DNA from: Talpa occidentalis
Lineage: Eukaryota > Chordata > Mammalia > Eulipotyphla > Talpidae
Direction of reading: 5' to 3'
NCBI RefSeq assembly: GCF_014898055.3
Contig: NW_023604295.1
Location: 135,066,676 to 135,130,675, forward strand
DNA: 64,000 bases
The notes under the pieces were generated by a model. It did not search any database. It was not told the origin of the DNA and was given only the letters and a program-made list of their open reading frames with translations. The translations under genes were made by a program, and so were the position numbers. The stretch's first letter is position 1. Every line of letters begins with the position of its first letter. Below are positions 1 to 10,109 of this stretch, one piece after another.

Positions 1-486
1 GATCAATATTTTCTGTTTGTAACTATTTTCAATTTGTTACATTTGTACTTTTGCTTTTCTAATCCCCTCTTTCCACCCTTCTCTGATTTAAATGGAGAAT
101 TGAATGATTCTGTTTCAACTCATTAGCTCCTGTATCAAAGACATCATCTTTTAGTTGGCAACAGACAATTGCAACTATTCTACGTACATCCTCAAGTGAC
201 TGATAGTGCTAATAGTGAGTGGACGAACCAGTCTTCTCAGTCCCTTAAGGTGTTAATAATTTCATGAACCACTGCCATAATCACTCATTGTTACTATTTG
301 TACTTCAAACTATGATCTTTTAAATCAGTTAAGAATCAGGAAGACAAAAGATTTCATTTTGGCTTCCTTTATTTTTTTTCTTTGACTACTTCCTTCTTCA
401 TTTAGATCCTGCCAATTTTACTTTTCTCCATGAAGTTTTTTATTCTTTTTTTTATTCTTTTTATTTTTTTTATTTTTATTTTTTTT
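1..486. other. AT-rich non-coding sequence
   Basis: I see no gene, RNA or classifiable repeat here. The last 60 bases are T-rich low-complexity sequence, which may be the A-rich tail (read on the minus strand) of the short L1 end that follows. Confidence 0.5.
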
Positions 487-545
487 AATTAATAAATTTT
501 ATTTTTATATTCCCCATACAATTGCAATCCCCCCATTCTGACCCA
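487..545 (-). mobile_element. Very short 5'-truncated L1 3' end
   Basis: About 58 bases match the last bases of the full-length L1 in this window (compare 2717-2775): the AATAAATTTTATTTTTATAT segment, the CCCCATACAATTGCA segment and the C-run. A T-rich stretch on the left would be the poly-A tail in minus orientation. The match stops inside the C-rich (sense G-rich) tract. No clear target-site duplication is visible. Confidence 0.7.
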
Positions 546-589
546 GTTGGCAATGACTTTCTATGGTTTTTGTTTTCCTGTGAAAGTCT

Positions 590-1760
590 GCATTTTCCCT
601 TTTATTTTGTAGGAGAATTTCTATTGGAGATAGAATTGTATCTCACTGCATTTTCTTGTTCATTCACCACTTTAAATCATTTAATCTTTGTTTTCAATGA
701 GAAGTCCTGTTTATTACTTCACTATAGGTATTTTAAGAGTGCTTTTCTTTCCCTTTGGCTTCTTTCAAGATTTTTTGTCTTTGTTTTTCTATAGTGTAAA
801 TGTGAAATTTCGAGGTATAGATTTTTTGATATTTATCCTGTTTGGTGTTCTCCCAGCTCCTGGATTGGTGGTTTGGCATTTGTCATTAATTTTGTAAAAT
901 CATTGGCCTTTATTTCCTCAAATATTCTTTGTGCTCTATTCTTTTTCTCCTTCTAGTATTCCAATGTGTTTGTTAAACCTTTTGAAATTGTCCTTTACTT
1001 CTTAGATGTTCTTTTCTCCCCATTCTCATTTCTCTTTGCATTTCAGTTTGAGCCTTTTTTCAAGAACACTGATTCTTTCCTCAATTATGTCTAATCTACT
1101 GATGAGCTCATCAGAAACACTGCATTCTTCATTTCTGTAACAGTGTTGATTTCTAGAATTTCCTTTCAATTTTGTTCCTCAGAATTTGCATCTCACTGCT
1201 TCTATTACGTTACCTGAATGTTCTTATCTGTTATCTTTTTTTCCCACCATTAGAATCCTTAACACGCAGTGATTTCAATTCCTCTCTCATAATTCCCACA
1301 TCTGTCTTGGTGCTGAATCTGATTCTGCTGCTAGTGTTGTCTCTTCACACTGTGATTTCTTTTTTTCCTGACCTTAGGATTCTTTGTTGAAAGCTGGACA
1401 TGACACATTGAGCAGTAAGAATTGAGGAAAAGGACTTAAGTGTGAGGTTTTATCTTAATCTGCTGGAAAGCACTTAGGCTGTATTTCTAACGTGCCAACT
1501 GGAACTTCCTGCACAACCTTGAAATGGCGCTGGCATTCCTGTTCCTGTGTTTGCATCCTCCTTAAGCTGAGTCTGTTTCTGCAGCTGTATCAGCTGTGAC
1601 CCGTTGTTATGATGGAACTTCACTGATATGGTGGTCAAGTGTGGACTGAGAGGGCAAGTGTTTTACAAATTACTCTTAAATCTGTCTTTCAGTGGGTCTG
1701 TTTCCCTGATCTGTGATGATCACAAGTTTATCTTTCTCTTCCTATGCCTAAGCCCAGGCA
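590..1760 (-). mobile_element. Ancient HAL1/old L1 remnant, antisense
   Basis: The wording on the plus strand resembles the antisense of old mammalian HAL1/L1 ORF1 regions. Examples are a stretch about sets of tissue-like words around TTTCCTCAAATATTC (near 915), a segment around TCTAATCTACTGATGAG (near 1088), and AAAGCTGGACATGACA (near 1391). Frames here are all interrupted. The assignment rests on remembered consensus and needs a repeat-library search. Confidence 0.5.
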
Positions 1761-2689
1761 ATGAGTTTTTAATTTCAGTTACTCGATTTCACTTCTAAAA
1801 GTCAATTTGTTCTTTTTGCAAAAAGTATTGTTTTACCTGTTTTAATTCTTTCTTTTCTTGAAAGATATCAAACATACTTCTAGAAGTACATTTGAATATC
1901 TGAAGGCTTTTCAGGTCCTGTTTATGCTTTCATGTCAGTTTCCTTTGTATGTTTGTGAATTTTGTCTATTTTTTTAAGAAAGAACTTCATATTTGTGAAT
2001 TTTATTTTCAACTTTTGAGCTAAGTTAGCTGACTTATTTCAAATGCCTGTAAGTGAACACTGTAAATTTTAAGCTAAATTTTTGACTTCATGTTTTTCTT
2101 ACTAACCTAATATTTTTAATTAGGCCTGAAAATTCATTTGCTGACTTCTGTTTATTAGTTTCCAGGGTAGATTCCTTGCATATGTCCCCTCCTTCCACTT
2201 AGCATAAAGATTTGAGTCAGATTTAATTAATATTTGTTTACTTATTTAATTAATAATCACATTTACTAAATGTTTACTCATACTAAGGATGAAGCTTTTT
2301 TGGTTCTTGTTTTCTAATTGAAATCAATCTCCTAGACTCCCCATCTTGAAACTCTGGGGCATTCTCTACTATTTCCACACTACTTGAAGTTTAAAATGCT
2401 GTCCACTTTAGAACATCAAAACCTATCTGTGCACTTATTTTTGCTTAAATCTTTATCAGGGTGTTTCTTTAATGGCAGTTCCTGTAATTATTGATAAGGT
2501 GCACTTGCATTTCTTCTAGCAACTTCATTCAGAAAGTTACTCTATTGGTCATGATGCTGAAATACGATGTAGTAGCAGCAATTTTCTGTGTACCCAAACA
2601 CTCATCTGTTAATCAGTTCTGTAAAGTTACAGACTTGTCTCTCAAATGCAGATCTACTCTTGGGGTACTGCTAAACTCACAGAACCATA
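1761..2689. other. AT-rich non-coding sequence
   Basis: No gene or clear repeat is seen. Some of it could be a further decayed extension of the HAL1-like remnant to the left, but no convincing match was noticed. Confidence 0.4.
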
Positions 2690-2705
2690 GATACTTGTAT
2701 TCTTT
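2690..2705. repeat. Target-site duplication of full-length L1 (3' side)
   Basis: GATACTTGTATTCTTT is identical to 9260-9275. The two copies bracket the whole L1. Read on the L1 sense strand the site begins AAAGAA after TC, compatible with the loose TT/AAAA cleavage preference of L1 endonuclease. Confidence 0.93.
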
Positions 2706-2716
2706 TTTTTTTTTTT

Positions 2717-2891
2717 AATAATAAATTTTATTTTTATATTCCCCATACAATTGCAGCCCCCCCATTCTGACCCCAATCCCTCCCCTCCCACCCCCGCCCC
2801 CCTAAAAGTGTCTCTGGCTCGTAGTTTTTTGTTGATTTTGATTTTCACTTTCTTACAGTTATTCGTTTTCCTGGTCCCTTATTTAAGTTTT
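2717..2891 (-). other. L1 3'UTR with G-rich tract and poly-A signal
   Basis: The L1 3'UTR follows the ORF2 stop. On the L1 sense strand 2757-2803 is a purine tract with many runs of three or more Gs, the conserved G-rich feature of mammalian L1 3'UTRs, capable in principle of forming a G-quadruplex. AATAAA in sense (TTTATT at 2727-2732) lies just before the poly-A tail and is the likely polyadenylation signal. Confidence 0.85.
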
Positions 2892-4061
2892 CTAGATTCC
2901 TGCTATGAGTGAGACCATCCGGTATTTTTCTTTTTCTTTTTGGCTTATTTCGCTGAGCATGATCCCTTCCAGCGCCATCCATGTTGCTGCAAACTGCATG
3001 TGTTTATCTTTTTTGAATGCTGAGTAATATTCCATGGTATATATGTACCACATCTTCTTGATCCAGTCATCTATTTTTGGGCATTTGGGCTGTTTCCAAA
3101 GCTTAGCTATTGTAAACAGTGCTGCTATAAACATAGGGGTGCAGGTGTTCTTTGGAATGGATGTTTCTGTGTCCTTTGGGTAAATACCTAGGAGTGGAAT
3201 TGCTGGATCATATGGAAGCTCTATGTTTAGTAGGTCCAGAAATCTCCACACAGCTCTCCACAGTGGTTGGACCAGTTTGCACTCCCACCAACAGTGCAGA
3301 AGAGTTCCTTTTTCTCCACACCCTCGCCAACATTTGTTGTTGCTAGTTTTTTCAATATGTGCCATTCTCACTGGTGTGAGATGGTATCTCATGGTAGTTT
3401 TGATTTGCATTTCCCTGATGACAAGTGATGTTGAACATTTTTTCATATGCCTGTTGGCCATTTGCATTTCCTCTTCAGAGAAGTTTCTTTTTAGCTCTTC
3501 TGCCCATTTTTTGACTGGATTCTTTTCTTTGTTGTTGTTAAGTCTCATCAGCTCTTTGCAGATTTTTGTGATCAGTCCTTTATCATTAGTGTTGGGTGCA
3601 AAAATGTTCTCCCAGTTGGTGGGGTTTCTCTTTGTTTTTGTTATTGTCTCTTTTGCTGTGCAGAAGCTCTTTAATTTGATGTAGTCCCAGCTGTTTATCT
3701 TCGCCTTCACTATCACTGCTTTGGGTGATGTGTCTGTAAAGATGTCTTTGATGTGCAAATCCCGTAGTGTTTCGCCTATATTTCCTTCTATATATTTTAT
3801 GGTTTCAGGTCTTATGTCTAGTTCTTTAATCCATTTTGAGTTGATTTTTGTGTATGGTGTGAGGTAGTGGTCAAGCTTCATTCTTTTGCATGTAGCGACC
3901 CAGTTTTCCCAGCACCATTTATTGAACAAACTTTCTTTGCTCCAATGCATAGTCTTTGCTCCTTTGTCAAAGATTAGTTGACCATAAATCTGTGTGTTTT
4001 TATTTCTGGATTTTCTATTCGATTCCATTGGTCTGTATGTCTGTTCTTGTTCCAGTACCAT
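2892..4061 (-). pseudogene. L1 ORF2 C-terminal segment (389 codons)
   Basis: This is the last part of the L1 ORF2 protein: post-RT region and cysteine-rich C-terminus. A C-x3-C-x7-H-x4-C zinc-knuckle-like motif (CWRGC...H...C) is intact and is followed by the conserved family block [17 protein letters not shown]. The C-terminal end is near MEYYSA and then an [10 protein letters not shown] stretch, then the stop at 2892. The upstream edge is a frameshift around 3997-4001 (a 5-T run), where the previous segment leaves this frame. The nominal first Met is therefore not a real start. The segment acts in RNA binding in intact elements; here it could only be made if the frame were continuous. Confidence 0.93.
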
Positions 4062-4180
4062 GCAGTTTTGATGATTATGGCTTTGTAGTAGAGTTTGAAG
4101 TCTGGGAGTGTGATGCCTCCATTCCCTTCTTTTTTTTTTTCAGGAGAGCTTTGGCTATTCGGGGTTTTTTGTGATTCCAT
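3974..4180 (-). pseudogene. L1 ORF2 short bridging segment
   Basis: This is a short ORF2 piece containing the conserved [14 protein letters not shown] block and the following AWYWNKNRH motif, which lie between the RT thumb and the C-terminal region. It sits in a third frame. It is entered by an indel in the 11-T run at 4130-4140 and left by an indel near 3997-4001. Its residues upstream of the T-run are out of frame with ORF2. Confidence 0.88.
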
Positions 4181-4941
4181 ATGAATTTCATCAATAATTG
4201 TTCTATTTCTTTGAAGAATGACATTGAAATTTTGATTGGAATAGCATTGAATCTGTATATTGCTTTTGGAAGGATGGCCATTTTAATAATGTTTATTCTT
4301 CCAATCCATGAGCAGGGGATGTCTTTCCATTTCTTTGTGTCTTCTTCTATTTCTTTTAACAGTGTTTTATAGTTTTCTTTGTATAGGTCCTTTACCTCTT
4401 TTGTTAGATTTATTCCCAAATATTTGATTTTTTTTGTTTCAATAAAAAAAGGGATGGTTTTTTTGATTTCTTCTTCTTCAGATTTATTGTTTGTGTATAG
4501 GAAGGCTACTGACTTTTGCGTGTTGATTTTGTATCCTGCCAATTTACTGAACTGATTGATGAGTTGAATTAGTTTTTCTGTGGACTTTTTGGGGTTCTCT
4601 ATGTATATTATCATATCATCTGCAAATAGTGATAGTTTGACTTCTTCTTTTCCTATTTGGATTCCTTGGATGTCTTTCTCTTGTCTTACTGCTCTGGCTA
4701 GGACTTCCAGTATTATATTGAAAAGCAGTGGTGAGAGTGGACATCCTTGTCTTGTTCCAGATCTTAATGGAATTGCTTTCAGCTTTTCACCATTGAGAAT
4801 GATACTGGCTGTTGGCTTGTCATAGATGGCCTTTATGATGTTGAGGTATGTTCCTTGTATCCCAAGAATTTCAAGGGCTTTTATCATGAATGGGTGTTGC
4901 ACTTTGTCGAAAGCTTTCTCAGCATCTATTGATATTATCAT
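4075..4941 (-). pseudogene. L1 ORF2 reverse transcriptase core (palm and thumb)
   Basis: The reverse transcriptase catalytic part of ORF2. Near residue 5 it carries the first catalytic aspartate block ([13 protein letters not shown]). Further on are [14 protein letters not shown] and the catalytic FADD box in [14 protein letters not shown]. The thumb block follows with [14 protein letters not shown] and [13 protein letters not shown]. All catalytic residues are present. The upstream edge is a frameshift near 4935-4960. The downstream edge is an 11-base A-run in sense (4130-4140), after which the frame reads an unrelated tail. In an intact element this domain copies L1, SINE and mRNA templates at nicked target DNA. 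Confidence 0.95.
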
Positions 4942-5680
4942 ATGTTTTTATATTCTTTTTGTTGATGTGTTGGATAACGTTGATTGATTTTCGGATGTTA
5001 AACCATCCTTGTGTCCCTGGAATGAATCCTACTTGGTAGTGGTGAATTATCTTATGGATACATTGTTGGATTCTGATAGCTAAAATTTTATTGAGGATTT
5101 TTGCATCAGTGTTCATTAGGGAGATTGGCCTGTAGTTTTCCTTTTTTGTGTTGTCCTTATTCGGTTTTGGTATTAGTGTAATGTTGGCTTCATCGAACGT
5201 GTTTGGTATTGTCCCTTCCTTCTCAATTTTTTGGAAGAGTTTGTGAAGGATAGGCACTAATTCGTCTCTGAATGTTTGGTAGAATTCATTTGTAAATCCA
5301 TCAGGTCCTGGGCTTTTGTTTTTGGGGAGGTTTTTGATTACCATTTCAATTTCGCTGCTTGTAATTGGTCTGTTTAGGTGTTCTATTTCTTCTTTATCTA
5401 GCTTTGGGTGATTGTAGAGTTGTAGGAATTTGTCCATCTCCTCTAGATTGTTAAACTTGTTTCCATATAACTGTTCATAGTAGTTACTGATTATTCTTTT
5501 GATTTCTGCTGTGTCCGTTGTGATTTCTCCTCTTTCATTGATGATCCTGTTTATTTGTGCTTTCTCCCTTTTTTCCTTTGTGAGCCTGGCTAGGGGTTTG
5601 TCTATTTTATTGATTTTTTTCAAAGAACCAGCTCTTGGTTTCATTGATCTTTTGGATTGTTTTTTTAGTTTCAATTTCAT
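4919..5680 (-). pseudogene. L1 ORF2 linker and N-terminal RT segment
   Basis: This covers the linker after the endonuclease and the start of the RT domain. Conserved blocks include [26 protein letters not shown] and RPISLMN, then [17 protein letters not shown]. The first ~19 residues (MKLKLKK...) are out of frame with real ORF2. The true frame resumes at about 5620, after a 7-T run (5614-5620) that probably carries one extra base. The downstream edge is a shift near 4935-4960, immediately before the first catalytic aspartate. Confidence 0.93.
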
Positions 5681-5715
5681 TTATTTCTGCTTTGGTTTTT
5701 ATTATTTCTTTTCTT

Positions 5716-6723
5716 CTACTGGTTTTGGGTTTTTTTTTGTTTTTCTTTTTCTAGATCTTTGAGCTTCGAGATTAGGTTGTTTCTTTGAGTTCTTTCTTGT
5801 TTCTTGATGTGAGCTTCTATTGCTATATATTTTCCTCTTATTACTGCTTTTGCTGCATCCCATACATTTAGGATATTGGTGTCCTCCTTGTCGTTCAATT
5901 CAAAGAATTTTTTAATTTCTTCTTTGATCTCCTCATTAGTCCAGTGGTCTTCCAGTAGTGTGGTTTTTAATCTCCATGAGGTAGGAAAGTTCCTTGCCTT
6001 CTTTTTATGGTTTATTTCTAGTTTGATGCCTTCATGGTCAGAAAAGATGGTTGATATGATTTCTATCTTGGTGTATCTGTTGATGTTTTTCTTGTGCCCC
6101 AGTATGTGATCGATCCTGGAGAATGATCCGTGTGCGCTTGAGAAAAATGTGTACTCTGTTTTTTTGGGGTTTAGTGTTCTATAGATGTCTGTTAAGCCCA
6201 ATTGCTCTAGGTCCTTATTTAGAGCTTTGGTTTCTTTACTTATTTTTTGTCTTGTTGATCTATCCATTGTTGATAGTGGTGTGTTGAAGTCTCCCACTAC
6301 GTATGTGTTTTCTCTGATGTCTGTTTTCAGAGAGGACAACAGTTGTCTGATATATTTTGGTGCTCCTTCGTTTGGTGAGTATATGTTAATGAGTGTTATT
6401 TCTTCTTGAAGTATTGTCCCCTTGATCATAATGTAGTGACCATTGGGGTCTCTTTTTATCTTTTTGAGTTTGAAATCTGTTTTATCTGATATAAGTATAG
6501 CTGTTCCTGCTTTCTTTTTTGGTCCATTTGCTTGTAGGATTGTTTTCCATCCTTTAACTTTGAGCCTATTTTTATCTTTTGTAGCTAAATGTGTTTCCTG
6601 GAGACAGCAAAAGGTTGGGTTTTGTTTCTTAATCCAGGCTGCAACTCTGTGTCTTTTTATTGAAGAGTTTAGTCCATTTACATTTAGAGTTAATATTGAT
6701 ATGTTAGCATCTGTATTTGCCAT
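5716..6723 (-). pseudogene. L1 ORF2 N-terminal endonuclease segment (335 codons)
   Basis: This is the start of ORF2 (MANTDANISILTLNVNGLNS), an apurinic/apyrimidinic-like endonuclease that nicks target DNA. All key residues expected for L1 endonuclease are visible: N14, E43 (QETH), D145 and N147 (VVGDFNTPLS), D205 (SRIDHIL) and H230 (SDH). The ATG at 6723 lies 75 bases after the ORF1 stop. The segment runs out of frame at a 9-T run (5730-5738), where the frame reads a few wrong residues and stops. Confidence 0.95.
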
Positions 6724-6798
6724 TGTGTTTGTCTTTCCTTTGATTTTATTTATTTATTCTTTTAATAACTTTTTTTTTTTTTTGGCCTTCTTTCATTG
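6724..6798 (-). other. L1 ORF1-ORF2 spacer
   Basis: A 75-base inter-ORF spacer. It contains a long A-run in sense (T-run around 6769-6784), an expected site of length variation. ORF2 in L1 is translated inefficiently by re-initiation; nothing else is seen here. Confidence 0.8.
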
Positions 6799-7329
6799 TT
6801 ATTCGTCCCTCTGAGGTTCTGGCTTTAGGACTCCTTGTAGTATTTTTTGGAGTGGGGGTTTAGTTGCACTGAAATTCTGGAGTTTCTGTTTATCTGGGAT
6901 GGTCCATATTCTTTCTTCAAAGAGAAAGGAGAGCTTTGCGGGATAGAGAATTCTTGGTTGGCATCTGTTTTCTTGGAGTCTGTTGACTATGTCCCTCCAT
7001 TCTCTCCTTGACTGTAGTGTTTCTTCGGAGAAGTCTGATGTCAGCCTGATTGGCTTTCCTTTGAATGTTATCTGTTTCTTCCCTCTTGCCAGCTTCATTA
7101 TTTTTTCCTTGTCCTGGATTCTTGGGAGCTTTACTATTATGTGTCTTGCTGTATTTTTCCTTTCGTCGTGGAAGTTTGGTGTTCTTCTTGCTTCTTGTAT
7201 ATCAATTTTCAGCTCCTTCCTCACATTTGGGAAGTTCTCTTCAATTATCTCTTTGAATATTTTCTCTGTTCCTACATCTCTCTCCTCTCTTTCTGGTATT
7301 CCTATAACTCTTATATTTCCTTTCCTCAT
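6799..7329 (-). pseudogene. L1 ORF1 C-terminal half (RRM and CTD)
   Basis: The RNA-binding half of the L1 ORF1 protein, which packages L1 RNA as a trimer. The RRM begins with RKGNIRVIGIPE and includes an ARHIIVKLPRIQDKE strand. The C-terminal domain carries the conserved ILYPAKLSFLF block. The natural end is at QRDE. The Met at its start is internal to ORF1: sense sequence just upstream still reads the family RELSDSM block in this frame. The N-terminal half is in another frame because of an indel near 7350-7370. Confidence 0.94.
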
Positions 7330-7868
7330 GGAGTCAGATAGTTCCCGAAGTCTTTCTTCGTTCTTTTTCCTTCGTACTTCTCTTCCTTTTCTGTTTTGGT
7401 TCTTTTTATTTCTGTGTCTTCAAGATTACTTATTCGTTCTTCCATTTCATCTATTCTGCTTTCATTGCTTTTCCCAGAATTGTTTAGTTCTTCCATTAAT
7501 TCTTTGATCTCCTGCATTTCTTTTACTTCCCTCTCTAGGGACTCAATTGCATTCTTCTGATCGTTGATTATTTTTCCCTTATCATTGTTTTCCTTTATGA
7601 CTTCTGTCAGTTTTTTAATCACGGCAATTTTAAATTCTCTTTCTGGAAGGCTCAGAAGTTCTTCCAAGTTACTGTCGTTGCCATCTGGGGGCTGCTTTTC
7701 TTTTTGTGGTGTGCTTTTTCCCTGGGGAGTTGCTAGGTTGCGTGTGGTTCTTCTCCTCCCTACTGTCTGTTTTCTAATTTGCCGTATGCGTTGGGACACT
7801 GTGTTGTTGGGACTGGCCGGCATCTTGGGTGAGCTTCTCTGCTCTCCTCTGGTTCCTCTAGGAGTCAT
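7326..7868 (-). pseudogene. L1 ORF1 N-terminal half (basic head and coiled coil)
   Basis: The first half of ORF1: a basic, low-complexity N-terminus (residues ~1-65, rich in R, T and P), then a coiled-coil stretch (~70-155) rich in E, K, L and I with heptad-like spacing, the trimerisation region. The final ~10 residues are out of frame, and the frame stops near 7326 after an indel around 7350-7370. The start at 7868 is the first in-frame ATG after the GC-rich 5'UTR, but the Met of MPASPNN (15 residues later) is an alternative. Confidence 0.9.
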
Positions 7869-8265
7869 CTGTCAGTTTCAAGCAGTCTTTACTGGAGAAA
7901 GGTCCCTGTTCTAAAATGCTGATGTGGGGACACACTCCCCTGTGCGCCTGGTCTGCCCCGGCTGTGGGTTCCTGCTCCCCCTCTGGGCTTGGACTGCAGG
8001 CCAGAGGGGGTCTGGCATGGGCGAACTTCCCCCGCTCACCTCTGGCTCCTGAGGAAGCCTTCTGCAGGTAGTCTACTGAAGAAATGTCCCTGTTCTAAGA
8101 TGGTGATGTGGGACACACTCCCTGCGCGTCCGGTCTCAGGCACACTCTTCTGCGCGCCTGGTCTGCCCCGGCTGTGGGTGCTCGCTCCCCCTGTGGGCTC
8201 AGACTACTGGTCGGAAGGGGCCCGGTGTGGGCTAACTCCCCAGCTGGCCACTGGCTCCTTTAGGC
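7851..8265 (-). repeat. Two ~200-bp imperfect tandem units in L1 5'UTR
   Basis: Units at about 7851-8050 and 8051-8265 share ordered blocks: GTCCCTGTTCTAA, then GATGTGGG and ACACACTCCC, then the identical GGTCTGCCCCGGCTGTGGG (from 7950 and 8160), then a CTCCCC...GGGCT block and a CTCTGGCTCCT-type end. The first unit overlaps the start of ORF1. Unit 2 has about 25 additional bases. This looks like a monomer-style duplication in the promoter. Confidence 0.75.
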
Positions 8266-8641
8266 GCCTCTGCTGGCTTCAAGTCGCTAGGTGGCGCCAG
8301 AGATCTCTCCTGGAGCCCTTGGGGAGCTGATTTTCCACCCCGTGGGACAGGGTATAGAGCGGGAATGGTAGGGTAAACCTCAACGGCTTTGGGGTGCTGT
8401 GTCTGCCTTGTACCCCACCATCGTGGGGAACCCACGCCCCTAGTTTCGTGCCCCGGGTGTCAGTTCCAAAGCCCTCAGTTCCAGGACTCAGGCTGTAGCC
8501 CAGTTCAGTGGCGCGGGAATGGCGTCTTTTGAATCCCGCTCCCGTGCCTGGGTGCCTGGGCCTGCTCACTCAGGGAGGGCCTCCGCGCGTCTCCCCGCAA
8601 GCCTAGGTCGCAGGCGCAGGGACCTGGGCAGCTGCGATCTG

Positions 8642-8785
8642 GATCCGCGTTTGCTTTTCAACTGCACTGCTTTTCCGCGCGCGATCCCGATCCGCACTTG
8701 GTTTTCAGCGCGCCGCTGTTCCGCGCAATCCTGACCACGATCCGCGCCTGTTTTTCCAGCGCACGACCTTTCCATGCAAGCTTAC
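8642..8785 (-). repeat. Three ~48-bp imperfect tandem repeats in L1 5'UTR
   Basis: GATCCGC occurs at 8642, 8689 and 8739, each time followed by a T-rich block (TTTGCTTTTC, TTGGTTTTC, CTGTTTTTCC) and by a CGCGC or GCGC block. Spacings are 47 and 50 bases. The units are diverged but clearly related. Confidence 0.7.
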
Positions 8786-9224
8786 CGGCGGCCTGGGGCT
8801 GTGTGCTGGGGCTGGTCCCCTTCCCGGGGGCGGGGTCTCTCTTCAATGGCGCCGGGAGCCATTTGCTCACCTCTGTGGCGGATCCTGCGGGGTTCGCCTC
8901 AGCTCCCGTTCACGGGGTGTGGTGGCTGCAATAGTTCCTTTCCACTCACAGTCCCGCTTGCTGCGTCGTTTCTTCTTGTTGGTCGTTTTAGTTTGTTGTT
9001 TCCCTCCTCTCTGCAGGTCGGAGAGTGCCGCCTCTGTGGGCGGGGGAGGGGAGCAGGGTTCTGCGCTTCCCTCCCTTCTGGTCCTCTTTTATGGCCACTT
9101 TCTTCTTCGGGCAGTTCGCTGGCGTCACCCGTTTATCTTCCGTGTCCCAGTTCTCACTGGGACCTGCCGCTTTTCCTCCCTATTCACTTTTTTTAATGGG
9201 AGATCTTACTCGCAGAGTCTCCTC

Positions 9225-9236
9225 GCCGCCATGTTG
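9225..9236 (-). promoter_or_regulatory. YY1-type site at L1 5' end
   Basis: GCCGCCATGTTG on the plus strand (sense CAACATGGCGGC) matches the YY1 core (CCATNTT) found near position +15 to +30 of primate L1, where it sets accurate transcription start. Here it lies about 24-35 bases inside the 5' end. Confidence 0.75.
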
Positions 9237-9259
9237 CTCCGCCCCCCCCAATTTCTGCC

Positions 9260-9275
9260 GATACTTGTATTCTTT
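9260..9275. repeat. Target-site duplication of full-length L1 (5' side)
   Basis: GATACTTGTATTCTTT is identical to 2690-2705. It fixes the 5' boundary of the element at 9259, next to an 8-G run in sense. Confidence 0.93.
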
Positions 9276-9544
9276 GAGATGTTGACAAGATCTATACATA
9301 ATAGGTGAAAACAGCATAGATGAAACAGATACTGTTTTTATTGGCATCTTGGTTAAATTACAGCTGGTCTGGCTGATCTAAAATTTTGTTTTTGACAGCC
9401 TGCTCAAACTCATGATACTTACAGATTTTGAAGATATTTTCTTTAATTGATTTTTTTTCTCCAATGGCAATTTTAGATTTTTAAAGGGGGTTCTGTTCAT
9501 TACCCAAGAGTTTAGTTGATTTAAGGCAGTTCCTCTCCTATTTC

Positions 9545-9690
9545 TGGAATTACACTATCATTTCCTAGCTGTGTACATTGGACAACTTACAGACTTTGGC
9601 TTGCATCTAATTCCTTATGGTAGGCTGGGACTAAAAGCCATTATCTACCTTATATGGTTGCTGTGAGCATGATAACAAGGATCATGGAGG
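9545..9690 (+). mobile_element. MIR SINE fragment
   Basis: CCTAGCTGTGTACATTGGAC, a downstream TTATGGTAGG...ATTATCTACCTTATATGGTTG stretch and GTGAGCATGATAACAA follow the order of the MIR core and 3' part. It is diverged, as expected of this ancient family. Confidence 0.65.
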
Positions 9691-10109
9691 TGGTAATCAT
9701 GAAGAAAAAGATAGACTTAGGAAAGTGGGGTTGAAGAGGGAAATACTGAGAAGTTTCCACGTGACCTGGGTTTTGGTTGCACTCTGAATATTAATCTTGG
9801 TCCTTTATGAATTTAGAGGGTCATTTTTAATCCATTTTTAAATTTGAAGCATTTGATTAGAATGAGAATATTGTAATTCTTTCTCCCCTACCTTTATCTT
9901 GTTTCCAACATCATCAGAGAATCATCACCAATGTTATTGCGGCTGACATTTCTGAAAAGTCAGGCCAACCTGTCCATTTTCTCAAAGTGAGAAATAGGAT
10001 AATAGTGATAATCGTTTTAAAATCTTCTAGCCCTTTCTAGGCATTAAGTCAAAGGCTTTCCCATATAAGCTCCCCCCATCAAAAAACAAAACAAAACAAA
10101 AAAACAAAA

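Larger units (their letters stand above)
2706..9259 (-). mobile_element. Full-length LINE-1 retrotransposon with frameshifted ORFs
   Basis: A complete L1 lies in minus orientation. From its 5' end it has a GC-rich 5'UTR (9259-7869), ORF1 (7868-6799), a 75-base spacer, ORF2 (6723-2892), a G-rich 3'UTR (2891-2717) and a short poly-A tail (T-run 2703-2716). Perfect 16-bp duplications flank it, so the ends are exact and there is no 5' truncation. ORF1 and ORF2 spans have close to the usual lengths (about 356 and 1277 codons). Several single-base-type frameshifts break both, yet the segments between breaks read cleanly with domain motifs preserved. This makes it a young element that is either dead, or whose breaks are sequence errors in homopolymers. 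Confidence 0.96.
7869..9259 (-). promoter_or_regulatory. L1 5'UTR / internal promoter, CpG-rich
   Basis: This GC- and CpG-rich 1.39-kb stretch contrasts sharply with the AT-rich flanks. It is the L1 5'UTR, which in this family acts as an internal RNA polymerase II promoter. A YY1-type site lies close to the transcription start (see separate entry). Two sets of imperfect tandem repeats are embedded. Many open frames on both strands here are by-products of high GC and do not look like genes. Confidence 0.9.

Noticed and set aside
2654..7914. Plus-strand frames across the L1 body
   Set aside because: They are antisense shadows of ORF1 and ORF2; their hydrophobic, repetitive content follows from the complement of L1 codons.
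7869..9300. Many open frames of 60-140 codons on both strands in the GC-rich block
   Set aside because: They lie in the L1 5'UTR, where low stop-codon frequency in GC-rich DNA creates frames. No domain, start context or conserved peptide was seen.
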